Shown one piece after another: positions 7,792 to 18,472 of a DNA stretch of 37,591 nucleotides. The notes below the pieces were generated by a model. The model had not been told where the DNA came from and did not search any database. It saw only the letters and a program-made list of their open reading frames with translations. The translations under genes were made by a program, and so were the position numbers. Origin of the DNA: a virus. The DNA lies in IMG/VR virus record IMGVR_UViG_3300010885_035971, positions 1 to 37,591 of that record. One strand, given 5' to 3'. Within the stretch, counting starts at the first letter, position 1. Each line of letters opens with the position of its first letter.

Positions 7792-10700
7792 ATGCTGGAA
7801 ATCAAACCGTTTGATACGTGGGCCGATACCGCCACTACCGCCATCGCCGACCCCTCAGAAAAAATCCGTCAGTACGCTGACTATGTACGAACGAGTACAT
7901 ACAAGAATGGGGAATTTAATGATAATACTGAAAAGGATATTCAGCAAGGAATCCAAGATCGCGCTGTTAAGGACGGCATCTTCACCAAAGACGATACCGA
8001 GGACACCTTTAATCAGAAGATGCAGGCGCTCACCGCCCCTATCCAGAATAAGGATGCGGATGCCCGATTCCTGCTTGACCACTACCAGCATGACTTCGCG
8101 CCGGATAGCCCTGAGTTTTCGGAGAAGGCTCCGGTACTTCAAAGGTACTTGACCCTCAAGCAGTCCGCCCCTAATAGCATTGCTGACATTCAGGATACCG
8201 TTGATGGGTATCTGAATGACAAGGACAGTATCAAGAGCGCCCGACTTTCAGCAGTTGACCGAGGCGACTATCGCGTCGTCGCTGTTGACGAAGCCGATGG
8301 CCGTCAACTTTATACTGGTGCGGATACAAATCCAGACAACCTTAATGGCGAACTCGATTCTTTGATTAGCAATGGAGCTATTGCCCCATCCGATCTGCGT
8401 GACGTACACCATCTGATGAGTCCAATTAACGGAGGCAAGTCTACCGTTGCTCAGGCTACCCGCTACAATGTGTTCAGTGACGCGCTCTCTAAAGAAGCAA
8501 AGAATGACCCTACCCTCAAAAGCTCGCTTGATAATGAAGCGGCGAAGATTCGTGAGGCAAAGAGAGTAGCGCAGCAGACTACCGGAGAGGGTATCCTTGA
8601 AGGCGCTAAGAGCCTTGTTGCTATCCCAATCGATTGGCTAGCAGGTAAGATTACAGATGTATTTGGTGTCACCCACCCCGAAGAAGTAGTCCCCCCGCCG
8701 TCTGAATTGGTGGGTGGTAATAAGGCAATCTCAGAGCGGTTCTCGAATACGGAAATAAATCAGTTCTTAGGGGACTATCTCAAACATGCATCCGGTCCAG
8801 TGTATCGGGCAGATCGACCGGAAACCGGAATTGATACTGACAGCTTAGGCAACCCAATGGTTAGCCCCGCGCTTATTGGCAATAAGTCCGAATTTGAAAA
8901 GGCGCTAAAGGACTCCCCTCTTAACGAGGATCAGAAACAACGTGCCACTATTCAGCGTACCGCTATGCTGGAAACAGAAGCACCAAAGATGCTCAAGCTA
9001 GTTTTGGGTGAGAGCGACGCCGCAGTATCTGCTTACGCTGTAGCTAAGGGTGCTGGCAAAACAGATTCTGACTTCCTCGAATCGTGGATCGGAGACTCGA
9101 AGAACTATAGCGGTCTTTCTGAGCGTCTACAGCAGTTGGGCATGAGTACCTTCTCCGCCCTTGCTACGCTTCCTGTAGGCATTGGTGCCCTTATGGGTAT
9201 CGAGCCAGCAGCTAAGGCTCTAGTTGCCATGAACAAGGATCAGTCCGATCGCGAGGAATACGCCCGCATGTTTGGTGACGAGTTTGGTTTGGGCTTCCAG
9301 TCTCTTAATCTCGTACCACAAATCGCTACCGATGTCATTGCAACTATTGGCACTACTGGAGCGTATGCATTAGCAAAAGAAGGGCTATCTGCAGTAGTCC
9401 GGTCAGTAGCAAAGGGTAGCACTAAAGCTATTATGCGTGAGGCGACCAGAAGCGCCATGTCTTTGGTGGATGCCGCCGCCGCTGACGTTGCTAAGGAGGC
9501 AGCAAAAGTAGGTGGAGAATCCCTTGTTGGTGATGCTTTCAAAGCTGTTGCTGAAAATCTCCCCGCAAAACTAAACATTGCGGAACGCGCAGCACCTGTA
9601 TTTATCGTAGGCTTTACCCGCTCCGCTGCGTCTACATATGGTTCTATCTATAGTCAGCTCGATGAGAATATGAGCCATGAAGAAAAGCATCGTGCGGCTT
9701 TTGGCTACGCAATGGCAGCAGGATTAAGTACGGGTATTATCACTACGGGCATGAGTGTTTTAGGCCACGGTGGTGTTGAGGATCTTGCTACCGGAAAGTT
9801 CCGCCCAGCTACTGCTGTTGATGAGTTGGCTACTGATGTACACAAAGTACCTATTGGTGATCTTAACTATAAGCAAGCTAAGTTCCTATATGAAAACCTA
9901 CAGAATGCTTCTAATACGGTTACCGATAAAGCTTTCCAAACAGCACTACGTGATAGCATCGGAGGCGCGTACAAGAATTACTTAGGCCATGTAATCAAAG
10001 GTTCTCTTGACGAAGGTTTTAAAGGAGCACTGGATCAAGCAATACGAGGTAAACTGGAGGACGCGGCTCTTGATAAGACAACCCCCTTAGCAGAGCGGGT
10101 CAATCAGGTCTGGAGTGCCTTTGCCATAGGTGGTGCTATGGGTGGTATCGCTCCCGCCTTTAAGCAGATTGCTTCACCACTTAACGTATCGGAAATGTCT
10201 CAGGCATTGGATGCTCGGGTGACTGTGCTTACCACCGTTGCAGACAAACTCCGTAAGAGCGGAAGCACCGCTACCGCAGAAGTATTGCAGCGTCAACTTA
10301 ACGACGCTCAGGCTGCTGCCTCTGCACAAAAGCAAGCGGACATTGCTGCAAAACAAAAGAAAACGGAAACGGCAGCTACTGAAGAGGTTGTTGACCACAG
10401 CGACAAGCCACTTGAGTTTGACCCATATGGTCAATCAGAGATGGATTTAGGCGATGTGAGAAGCAAGACCCTACCGTTAGCCACACGATTCCTTGCTGAC
10501 CATATCGGTGAGCGTGCGTATGTTGGTAGCGATGCAGGCACTCTTGAACTAAATGATGATGGTAGTGTTAGTTTAACCTTGGATAAAGAAAAGGGCTACG
10601 GTATTAAGAGTCTTAACTTAGGTGCTAAGTATCAGAACATTGATAGGACTAGCGTAACACTTGACCGTAAGCGGTTGCTAGTCTTGGATAAAAATACTGG

Positions 10701-13700
10701 AAACACTCCTGCCGGTACTCCATATGTATCGTTGAAGGAGGGCAAGACTATTAGTAAGATTGGCCTGCCAGTGGGGGTCGAGAATCTCTCATGGATTCCA
10801 GATGTTGGTGGTAAACCAGTACTACAGATCAAAGGGGCAAAGTATATTGGTGAGGGTAACGTGACGACAGAAATCCATCTTACTGATAAAGGGCAGATTG
10901 AAGATGCCTTGCGGTATTACAATACTTCTGTTGAAGAGATGTCCAATCCAGAAAATATCGGCCAGTTAGAACTTAACCTTTTCGATGATGCGCCTGTCGA
11001 TACGCCAGCAGAAACCCCAACTCCTGCCCCCGCAGATGTTGTTCCTGATGGGGGTACGCCCGTAGTAGTTCCTGTTCCTACTCCTGTTAGAGGGAAAAAG
11101 ATAACGGGTAAAAAAGGTGTTGAACCAGTACCTACATCCGTAGAACCAACGCCTACGCCCACACCTGTAGGGCCTACACCTACAAGTCCAGCAGTTACAC
11201 CGGAAGAGCAACTATTTGCCGATACTTTTAAGAGTAATGAATTAGCCATGAAGCTAAGGGATCTTAACGCAAAAGAGGAAGGAGCTAGCCAAGAAGATCT
11301 TTTTAATTTAAAACAAGAATTGGGGGAGAACTTCGGACCTGCTACCGCTGGTCTGATGGGTCTTATAGTCGATGCTTCCCAAAAAGCTAAGGCTATGGAT
11401 GGGTCTCAAGCTGAGGCACAGACGAATATCCTTAATAATGTAGCCACAATTCGTACGTTAGTAGAGCAGTTAAAAAATGCACCTTTTACTAGCAAAGATG
11501 AAGATGTACCTACTCCGGTACCTACTGAAACTCCGGTACCTACTGAAACTCCGGCACCTACTGAAACTCCGGTACCTACTGAAACTCCGGTACCTACTGA
11601 AACTCCGGTACTTACACCAACAACAAAGAAAAAGGCTACTACACCGAAGAAGAGAGTTCCAGTTAGTGGGATTACAGAAACAACCGTTGTAGATAACCCC
11701 CAAGACACTCAAGCTGAGATTGGTGATCTTGGAGTTAAGCTAGTTAGTTTAGAGGATACTGTTCCTGTGCCTAACCCCAACGGAAAGAATAAGATTATTT
11801 TTAGTCAGCTCAAGGAGAACTTTGAGACACTACGAAAACAAATAGAAATAGCAGATACACATGGGGAAGATGTCCCTAGTGATACACGTACTAAATTGCA
11901 TGAGCTTAAACAAGCAGTAGATACAGGTCAAGCTATTGTTGATACGGAATCCAAAAGGATTGATGGTCTAATTACTGATCTTAGTTCTGTTCCTGCTGAT
12001 GAGCAAACCCCATCCGAAGCGGATATCCTAACCGCAGATGCTATTGATATTATTGAAACAAATGGTAAACCAGAAAAACCAAAAAAGCTTACTAAAGTCG
12101 TAAAGAAAAAACCTGTTACTTCTGAACCGATCAATAGTGAACACGGTGTGTTTCGTAATACATCTGAAGCTGAGAGCTTCGCAGAGTTTGTCAATGGCGG
12201 ATACTTTATAACTGACCTCAAAGGACAGGGATTTTCACCGAGACCAGAAAGCGGTATTCCATTTCAAGCATACTCAGTAGAAATTAAGAAACGTCTGTTC
12301 GCCGCTGTAACTGAGCGATTCCCTCTTATCGAGGTGCCTGAAGGTTCGGCTACAGAAACATCTAAGAAAAAAGTACCCAATATGATGGGTGACGATCCTA
12401 GTGTTATTCAACTACCTGTTATTAAAGACCCAAATGGTAACGTCATCAGTGGTATTTTTACCAACGACCCGCTTATAACAGCAAGCCAATTAGATCGGCG
12501 GATTACGGTTCTAATCCCTAAACACATAGCAGAATCCTCAACCTTTAAGAAGAACCCATCAATTGACGTTAGCGAAATTGGTGACGGTGCTTTCGTTGTG
12601 GTGAGCGTAAAGCCACATCCAAATCATAGTGGCGTATACGGAGCAGGTGACTTGTCCACCCCAGCACGTGAGTATACACCGATAAGCAAGTTAGGTGACT
12701 TAGGGGGCTTGCTTCGTAAGCCTGCTGATACTAATCTTGATGGTGTATATTCAGCTAGGGGTAGAGCAAATAATACATTTGATACCCTAATGAATGATAT
12801 GATGGCTGAAACGAATGAGCCAAATAAAAGTGGAGAGGGGAGTAAATATACAGGATTAGTACGAACCATAATGTCAGCGTCTGGCATTAACCGTTCCGTA
12901 ATAGATGAAGTTGTTAGCGCGGCTACGGTTAACTACGCTAATGGAGTAAAAGAATATGCTCTCGCTAAAAAGATTGAGAAGGCTGTAGCTTCCAAAGGTG
13001 GTAATATATCAGATGTAAATCTTAATAAACTTATCTTGGATGAAATGGTGGGTGACGACAATAAAGAACCCTCATTAAAAACAGCAGCAGATGCAATCCG
13101 AAAGACTGGAATTAAAGGTAAGGATAATGTTGAGGTTCTAAATAACTATGGTAGAAATTTACACGACCGAATAACGGAAGGTAATCTTCAGGCAGGACCA
13201 GAGCAGTACCGAACGGTACTAAATAAGGCCGCTAACGCACAGCAAGAAGCACAAATCCTTAGAAAAGGTAGTCGTCCAGTAATAAGTGCATATTCTGAAT
13301 CTGGAAACTTTACCCAGTTTAATTCTATGCTTGACAGTATAGTAGATGAAAATGCAGATGTTCGTGCTGAAGTAATGCGAAAAGACGGGCATGATACCCT
13401 TGAACTGTTTACTAATGCCCTTGACTCAAACTCTGAGATGAGGACTCTGCTATCCAGACTTGTTAGATCTGTTGCTAATACAACTGAAGCAACTACAAGT
13501 AAAGACCTTATAAATTTAGCGGGTCAGATTTTAAATCAAAAGGGGAAAGAGGACCAAATTATCCTTACAAGGGCGCTACAAAGTACTCACGATGGAGCGA
13601 TGTTGGCTAATCTACTCATAGATGCAGGATTTTTGCCATCAGGAAACGGTACATACATCACACCAACAGCTACAAAGAAGCTCAAGATTGGCATAGAGCC

Positions 13701-16700
13701 CGTATCTAAGGGAGCTACAATAACCGAACTGAGAGATAGAGTACGTGCGACTAGAATCCTTGCACAGGATTATACTCGGACTGTTATTCAACCGTCCGTA
13801 AGCAATGGCAAAATGCTAGCGGCTACCGCACGTAAGGTAAACACTGCCGAGATACAACGCTTGGGTATTGTAACCGGTAACCCTGAGTCAATTGTATCCG
13901 GTCTCCGTGAAGTGCTTCAGACAGGCTCACAGATGCAACAGATGGTCGCTAATGTATTGCTTGCTTACTCTGATCTAATTCGTAACACGACGTTTGTAAT
14001 TGGCGACCTCGACAGCACCCACTTTGCAGGTGCCTTTATGCCGGATTCCAATATGGTTCTTCTGAACCTATCGGGCCATAATGGACGAGGCGTTGTTGAC
14101 GTCCTACTCCATGAATACCTGCATGCCGTAACTTACCAGACGATGAGCAACCCAACCACACCACATCAGGTGGCTGCGCTCAATCGTATATCTCAACTAC
14201 GCGAACTCACCGCAGTTCAAGCGGCTAAGATGGGCATAGACATGAGCCATTTTGAAGGAGCGCTTACCGATAATAAAGAGTTCCTTACCTATGCGCTTAC
14301 CGCTCCGGAGTTTCAGAGCATCGTTAGCGCCGTCACCCCAAAAGCACAACGGTCTATCCTATCCCGTATCTGGGAGTCCATTAGGTCGCTATTTGGATAC
14401 GCTCCTACCGATACAAAGATGGCAGAAGCATTTAATGAGTTGCTCGATTACACTCAGATGTTTGCCGGTGCCAACACCTTTAATATTGATGCTGCTCGCG
14501 ACATCAATCTCAAATCACAAAGTACCAAAGACGGTTTACGCGCGCTCAAAGAGTTTGCCGAACATCGTGCTAAACTTTTCAAAGGAGTAAACCTTGAGTC
14601 AACGCCCGAAGTATCCACTACATCGGCTACGCCATCCGGTATACTGACTCCAGTTGACCACCTTACTATGGCACTTCCTTCCGGCATGACTATTGAGGAA
14701 GACCCCAACATGAATCAGTTGGCCGGTATCAATAGGAGTAATCCAAATGTCTTGAAGTTTAATAGCACGCACCTGAATGCTTTAGTCGATGGCCTAAGCG
14801 AGAGTGCAACTAAGGCGAGAATCAAAGCTCTAGTCAATCATGAGGTCGCCCATCTTGCAGTTAAGCAAGCATTTACGCCGGAGCATATTCAACAGGTAGC
14901 TTCTGAATTAGGTAGTGACAGGCTGCAAAAAGTAGCTGAGGAATATTACTCTTCATCCGGCTTAACTCATAAAGAGGTACTGGCTAAGATCGAAGAAGAT
15001 CGCGCTTCCGGTATCCTGAATGATGAACGTATTGCCGATGAATGGATCAGGATGCAGGTTGAGAAAGCGGTTAACGGCCATACCTATGAGGAGGTCCTCC
15101 GCGCTACCAAAGGCAACAAGACTCTTATTGGCACGATCACCGATGCAATCAGGGCCTTCGTTACGAAACTCAGTGAGCAGTTTATCAAGAACCCAACTAC
15201 TGAAACAGCAGCGGCAATGTCGATCGCTGAGCGTTCACTTCGCAAGATTAATCAAAGCGGTTCGATTGATTTTGGTGTAGAGCATAACGGTAATGGTGGC
15301 TTTGGGGATGTCGGAAACCTGATGGCCGCCCTTGATGGCGCACCGTTTGAAGATCAGACATCGTACGCTATTACAGTTCTCTCATCTGCTGAAGGCAAGG
15401 CTGAGCGTGTGCATGAGAAACTACACCTATACAATCTCCCATCTAAGCTACGGGATTTTATTAGCTTTCGATCTGGTACGGTTAACCAAATTGCTGTCTC
15501 CTCTAAAGACTTAGTTAAGAAGTTTCCTAAGCTTCAAGAGATAGCCCTTAAGGGTGGTGTCCCTATGGAAGACATCAAGATGCTCTTTGGTACTACGGCA
15601 GCACCATTAACTAAGGCAGACTTAAAGAACATCTCGGATAAAGTTGCAGCATATGAGGCAACGATCCCTGACACTGAGACTGAAGGGCATAAAGCAGATC
15701 TTGTTAAGGAGTATAGCGAGAAGCTCAAGCGCGAACAACGTCTTCGGTTTAATGATGCGTTTGCCAAGATGCAACAAGCTGCTGAGGAAAGCATTCGAGC
15801 TGCAGGTTTCGGAGAACTTGTAGATAAAGTAGTTAGCTTTAGGCAGGATATCAATACGTTTAAGGAGTCAGTAGGGTTTGATGAGTCAAACAATATCTAC
15901 CTTACTCGCGCATACAAGTTCTTTACTACTAAGGGATGGGCAGAGGCTACGAAATTCGGTGGTGTACTAAAGATTGAAGGGCAAGATGTTGACTTCAATA
16001 AGCTACGTGAAAATGCGGCGGCTCTATATTACGAAGAGTCTGAGGCTCAGCTTAAGAAGATTGGTGACCCTTACACTAGCGAGGATGTAAGTAACCTTAC
16101 ACTCCACAAACTAGATAAGTATTTAGAATCACTAGAGACAATGTCGTCTGCGGTTGATAAGACAACAGTTGATTCAATCCGTAAAGACCTTGATAGGTTT
16201 AAGCCTAAGAAAGATATTGATTCTACCTTTCGCGAACTCTTAGGCGAGATTGAAGACCCACTCGCAAATGCAGTCAATACTATGTATCGAGTTGGCATGC
16301 TGGCAGCAAATGACCAGTTCAGAACTAATTTTGCCGCAACAGCGAAGAGCTTAGGCTTAGCGAGCGTGACACCAAAAGAGGGGTGGGTTCAATCCTATGC
16401 ATCTAACTCTGTAAAAACTACAGGCCCTCTTGCTGGTTTATACTTTGACCCAAAGGTCGCCGGAGTATTGAACGAGATGTTCGGGACCAACATGAAAGGG
16501 CTTAATTCTGCAAGCACCGACATGATGAACACTTTAGGTAAAGCAGTTATGAAAGTAACGGGCGCTTCTGTTCTTATGAAGACTCAGTTTGGATTAGGAT
16601 ACTGGCCGCGCAATGCTATCGGTGGCTATCTACTTAGTGCCGCTCAAGGTATCTTACTTAATCCATTCTCATCTAAGACCCGACAATCCGTTATAGAATC

Positions 16701-18345
16701 TTTCAGGGCGTCATACAGTATGCTACCCAATGAGGGAGAGCAGAGGAACTCTATTCGTAGATTGATTCAGCTTAATGTACTCAATGACCAGTCGCAAGGG
16801 AGAGTTGCTCAGGATCTTCTGAGGGGCTTAATCTCTTCTCCTGAAAGTGAATTGATGGATCTGATATCCATTGTTGATGAGGCTAGAGTTACTAAAGATA
16901 CCGGTGGTGCTATGGCAATGATGAAAGCAAAAGGATATCTTAAGGGCTCTTTAGGTGCAGCATGGGGTACCTTTACTAATGTAGCTGACTTCCTCGCTGC
17001 TCTTGATGGTGCAGTAGACGGCTCGTTCAAAGCGAACGCATACCACTATGAACTTGATGTTATCAATAAGCACTTTGGTACTTCAATGTCTACTGAAGCA
17101 AAAGAAGAACTTGCTGCCCGTAAAGTCAAACTTACGTTTGCTGGGCAGTCTCAAGTTGTAGACGCAGTTAAGTCATTTAATAGGAGCCCAATGGCACAGA
17201 TCTTCCTACCATTTGCTCGTTGGAAGTCTGAGGTATTTCGTACTATGTTGAATACAATCCCCCTTGCACAGGAAGAAATTGGTCAAGGCGGTGTAATGGC
17301 ACGCCGAGGTTTCCAGCGACTAGCTGGCTTTATCGGCACACTTTCGTTAGGCGGTGCGGCGATTGGCGCTCTAGCTACTGTAGTATTCAAGGGATTAACG
17401 GGTAGCGGTGACGAGGAAGAACGCAATCTTACACCCCAAGAACTCGCAGCGTTACGTGAGTCACTACCCCAATGGCAGCAAAGTGCTAACCTAAACTCAC
17501 GTATCCTAAAAGGTGGTAAGATACAGTTCATTGATATGAGTTACATCCTTCCGCACAGTCAACTTACGGATGCCTTAGGTATCGTAAAAGAAGCCTTTCA
17601 AACTGGCGAGACTAAGCAGATTGCGTCACGCCTAGCTAGCTATGTTACCGGAGACCTGATTGGGGTGCAGATTGCAGCCTCTGCAGTTAGTGAGATACTA
17701 AACAATACGGATAATAGAGGCCAGCCAATCTATCTAGAGACTGATAATACCGCGATGAAGATGCAGCGCATGCTCCAGTATTATGGGAAGAATGCTCTTA
17801 TCCCATCATCTTACTCGAAGATTGAAGATATTACTAGAGCTGGCCAACAAGATGCGACCTCTATTTTCTGGGGAGAAGTCATAGGTGCGAGACCTAAGAC
17901 AGTGACCTTTGGGGATATGGAACGCAGAGGGTTCAGAAACATTAAAGACTTACTCGACAAGTCCGTATCCCTTGCCGGTGAACTTACTAGCGGTAGGAAT
18001 ATGTCAGAGTCCCAAGTTGACGATGCCGTAGACAGGCATCAGGATAACATCAACGAGACGCAGCATAGGCTTAGTATGTTCATGAAGTCGATGGTCTCTA
18101 TGGGTGCTAGTCCTGCCGAAGTATTCGCATCAGCTAAGCAGTACAAGTTCAGCGATGATACCCTAGCTTCGGCGTTTCAAGGATACCGTATCGCGTGGAG
18201 ACCGAACGACAAGTGGTTGCAAAAGACTTACTACAATGTGGCGCAGGCTAAGGAGCAAGACCCAATGGAGCGCGTCAATAGCATCAGACGTTCGGTCTCA
18301 CGCAAGGCGGCAATCAACTACGTCAACGGCGTGTCCGATGAATAG
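7792..18345 (+). CDS. Giant polyvalent virion protein with two zincin motifs, 3,517 aa
   Basis: A 3,517-residue single ORF taking 28% of the window. Its N-terminal third is helical with Gly/Ala-rich hydrophobic stretches (about 455-470, 510-530, 640-660, 775-790). Pro/Thr linkers follow near 1090-1135 and 1240-1280. A zincin motif HEYLH lies at His2107-His2111 with a likely third ligand Glu2163 (NKEFLTYALT). A second, HEVAH, lies at His2350-His2354. The C-terminal ~750 residues (from PLANAVNTMYRVG) resemble conserved tails of phage 'large polyvalent proteins', with a hydrophobic segment near 3170-3200. Likely ejected with the DNA, as with T7 gp16-type proteins; that role is inferred. No RNA polymerase motif was seen despite a size like N4 vRNAP. 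Confidence 0.85.
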   Translation: MLEIKPFDTWADTATTAIADPSEKIRQYADYVRTSTYKNGEFNDNTEKDIQQGIQDRAVKDGIFTKDDTEDTFNQKMQALTAPIQNKDADARFLLDHYQHDFAPDSPEFSEKAPVLQRYLTLKQSAPNSIADIQDTVDGYLNDKDSIKSARLSAVDRGDYRVVAVDEADGRQLYTGADTNPDNLNGELDSLISNGAIAPSDLRDVHHLMSPINGGKSTVAQATRYNVFSDALSKEAKNDPTLKSSLDNEAAKIREAKRVAQQTTGEGILEGAKSLVAIPIDWLAGKITDVFGVTHPEEVVPPPSELVGGNKAISERFSNTEINQFLGDYLKHASGPVYRADRPETGIDTDSLGNPMVSPALIGNKSEFEKALKDSPLNEDQKQRATIQRTAMLETEAPKMLKLVLGESDAAVSAYAVAKGAGKTDSDFLESWIGDSKNYSGLSERLQQLGMSTFSALATLPVGIGALMGIEPAAKALVAMNKDQSDREEYARMFGDEFGLGFQSLNLVPQIATDVIATIGTTGAYALAKEGLSAVVRSVAKGSTKAIMREATRSAMSLVDAAAADVAKEAAKVGGESLVGDAFKAVAENLPAKLNIAERAAPVFIVGFTRSAASTYGSIYSQLDENMSHEEKHRAAFGYAMAAGLSTGIITTGMSVLGHGGVEDLATGKFRPATAVDELATDVHKVPIGDLNYKQAKFLYENLQNASNTVTDKAFQTALRDSIGGAYKNYLGHVIKGSLDEGFKGALDQAIRGKLEDAALDKTTPLAERVNQVWSAFAIGGAMGGIAPAFKQIASPLNVSEMSQALDARVTVLTTVADKLRKSGSTATAEVLQRQLNDAQAAASAQKQADIAAKQKKTETAATEEVVDHSDKPLEFDPYGQSEMDLGDVRSKTLPLATRFLADHIGERAYVGSDAGTLELNDDGSVSLTLDKEKGYGIKSLNLGAKYQNIDRTSVTLDRKRLLVLDKNTGNTPAGTPYVSLKEGKTISKIGLPVGVENLSWIPDVGGKPVLQIKGAKYIGEGNVTTEIHLTDKGQIEDALRYYNTSVEEMSNPENIGQLELNLFDDAPVDTPAETPTPAPADVVPDGGTPVVVPVPTPVRGKKITGKKGVEPVPTSVEPTPTPTPVGPTPTSPAVTPEEQLFADTFKSNELAMKLRDLNAKEEGASQEDLFNLKQELGENFGPATAGLMGLIVDASQKAKAMDGSQAEAQTNILNNVATIRTLVEQLKNAPFTSKDEDVPTPVPTETPVPTETPAPTETPVPTETPVPTETPVLTPTTKKKATTPKKRVPVSGITETTVVDNPQDTQAEIGDLGVKLVSLEDTVPVPNPNGKNKIIFSQLKENFETLRKQIEIADTHGEDVPSDTRTKLHELKQAVDTGQAIVDTESKRIDGLITDLSSVPADEQTPSEADILTADAIDIIETNGKPEKPKKLTKVVKKKPVTSEPINSEHGVFRNTSEAESFAEFVNGGYFITDLKGQGFSPRPESGIPFQAYSVEIKKRLFAAVTERFPLIEVPEGSATETSKKKVPNMMGDDPSVIQLPVIKDPNGNVISGIFTNDPLITASQLDRRITVLIPKHIAESSTFKKNPSIDVSEIGDGAFVVVSVKPHPNHSGVYGAGDLSTPAREYTPISKLGDLGGLLRKPADTNLDGVYSARGRANNTFDTLMNDMMAETNEPNKSGEGSKYTGLVRTIMSASGINRSVIDEVVSAATVNYANGVKEYALAKKIEKAVASKGGNISDVNLNKLILDEMVGDDNKEPSLKTAADAIRKTGIKGKDNVEVLNNYGRNLHDRITEGNLQAGPEQYRTVLNKAANAQQEAQILRKGSRPVISAYSESGNFTQFNSMLDSIVDENADVRAEVMRKDGHDTLELFTNALDSNSEMRTLLSRLVRSVANTTEATTSKDLINLAGQILNQKGKEDQIILTRALQSTHDGAMLANLLIDAGFLPSGNGTYITPTATKKLKIGIEPVSKGATITELRDRVRATRILAQDYTRTVIQPSVSNGKMLAATARKVNTAEIQRLGIVTGNPESIVSGLREVLQTGSQMQQMVANVLLAYSDLIRNTTFVIGDLDSTHFAGAFMPDSNMVLLNLSGHNGRGVVDVLLHEYLHAVTYQTMSNPTTPHQVAALNRISQLRELTAVQAAKMGIDMSHFEGALTDNKEFLTYALTAPEFQSIVSAVTPKAQRSILSRIWESIRSLFGYAPTDTKMAEAFNELLDYTQMFAGANTFNIDAARDINLKSQSTKDGLRALKEFAEHRAKLFKGVNLESTPEVSTTSATPSGILTPVDHLTMALPSGMTIEEDPNMNQLAGINRSNPNVLKFNSTHLNALVDGLSESATKARIKALVNHEVAHLAVKQAFTPEHIQQVASELGSDRLQKVAEEYYSSSGLTHKEVLAKIEEDRASGILNDERIADEWIRMQVEKAVNGHTYEEVLRATKGNKTLIGTITDAIRAFVTKLSEQFIKNPTTETAAAMSIAERSLRKINQSGSIDFGVEHNGNGGFGDVGNLMAALDGAPFEDQTSYAITVLSSAEGKAERVHEKLHLYNLPSKLRDFISFRSGTVNQIAVSSKDLVKKFPKLQEIALKGGVPMEDIKMLFGTTAAPLTKADLKNISDKVAAYEATIPDTETEGHKADLVKEYSEKLKREQRLRFNDAFAKMQQAAEESIRAAGFGELVDKVVSFRQDINTFKESVGFDESNNIYLTRAYKFFTTKGWAEATKFGGVLKIEGQDVDFNKLRENAAALYYEESEAQLKKIGDPYTSEDVSNLTLHKLDKYLESLETMSSAVDKTTVDSIRKDLDRFKPKKDIDSTFRELLGEIEDPLANAVNTMYRVGMLAANDQFRTNFAATAKSLGLASVTPKEGWVQSYASNSVKTTGPLAGLYFDPKVAGVLNEMFGTNMKGLNSASTDMMNTLGKAVMKVTGASVLMKTQFGLGYWPRNAIGGYLLSAAQGILLNPFSSKTRQSVIESFRASYSMLPNEGEQRNSIRRLIQLNVLNDQSQGRVAQDLLRGLISSPESELMDLISIVDEARVTKDTGGAMAMMKAKGYLKGSLGAAWGTFTNVADFLAALDGAVDGSFKANAYHYELDVINKHFGTSMSTEAKEELAARKVKLTFAGQSQVVDAVKSFNRSPMAQIFLPFARWKSEVFRTMLNTIPLAQEEIGQGGVMARRGFQRLAGFIGTLSLGGAAIGALATVVFKGLTGSGDEEERNLTPQELAALRESLPQWQQSANLNSRILKGGKIQFIDMSYILPHSQLTDALGIVKEAFQTGETKQIASRLASYVTGDLIGVQIAASAVSEILNNTDNRGQPIYLETDNTAMKMQRMLQYYGKNALIPSSYSKIEDITRAGQQDATSIFWGEVIGARPKTVTFGDMERRGFRNIKDLLDKSVSLAGELTSGRNMSESQVDDAVDRHQDNINETQHRLSMFMKSMVSMGASPAEVFASAKQYKFSDDTLASAFQGYRIAWRPNDKWLQKTYYNVAQAKEQDPMERVNSIRRSVSRKAAINYVNGVSDE
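11521..11610 (+). repeat. 18-bp tandem repeat coding a PVPTET linker
   Basis: Five consecutive 18-nt units (CCTACTGAAACTCCGGTA, one with GCA) inside the giant gene encode (PTETPV)n. Near-identity at synonymous positions indicates recent slippage. The linker joins the N-terminal part to the later domains. Confidence 0.85.
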
Positions 18346-18472
18346 CTAGGGCCTCCATCTTATTGAGCTCGACCTTGTACCGTACGCCTGCTGCAGCCAT
18401 ATGGTACAAGGTCATTAGGACTGGCAGTGGTCCGATCATGAATAGAATGGCAAAGGAAAGGAAGAAGGTCAC
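18323..18472 (-). CDS. Small membrane protein, 49 aa, GTG start
   Basis: A GTG at 18472 overlaps the TGA of the upstream gene (GTGA, 4 bp), and the frame runs 49 residues: a strongly hydrophobic segment (TFFLSFAILFMIGPLPVLM) then a basic tail (VELNKMEALAIHRTRR). It ends inside the 3' end of the giant gene on the other strand, a 23-bp antisense overlap. Coupling and the membrane-protein composition support it. Against it, the inverted repeat at 18371-18413 lies inside it. Function unknown; the last gene of the minus-strand block. Confidence 0.5.
   Translation of the reverse strand: MTFFLSFAILFMIGPLPVLMTLYHMAAAGVRYKVELNKMEALAIHRTRR
18371..18413. terminator. Long inverted repeat between convergent genes
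   Basis: GACCTTGTACC at 18371-18381 and GGTACAAGGTC at 18403-18413 form a perfect 11-bp stem with a 21-nt loop, 25 bp after the stop of the giant gene and facing the minus-strand block. It could end transcription from either side. There is no T-tract, and it also lies within the small minus-strand ORF. Confidence 0.45.

Noticed and set aside
7792-18345. The giant protein as an N4-type virion RNA polymerase, with the cassette hairpins as its promoters
   Set aside because: Size and hairpins fit, but I found no T7-like polymerase motifs in the protein, which instead shows zincin motifs and a polyvalent-protein-like C-terminus. Kept only as a remote idea.
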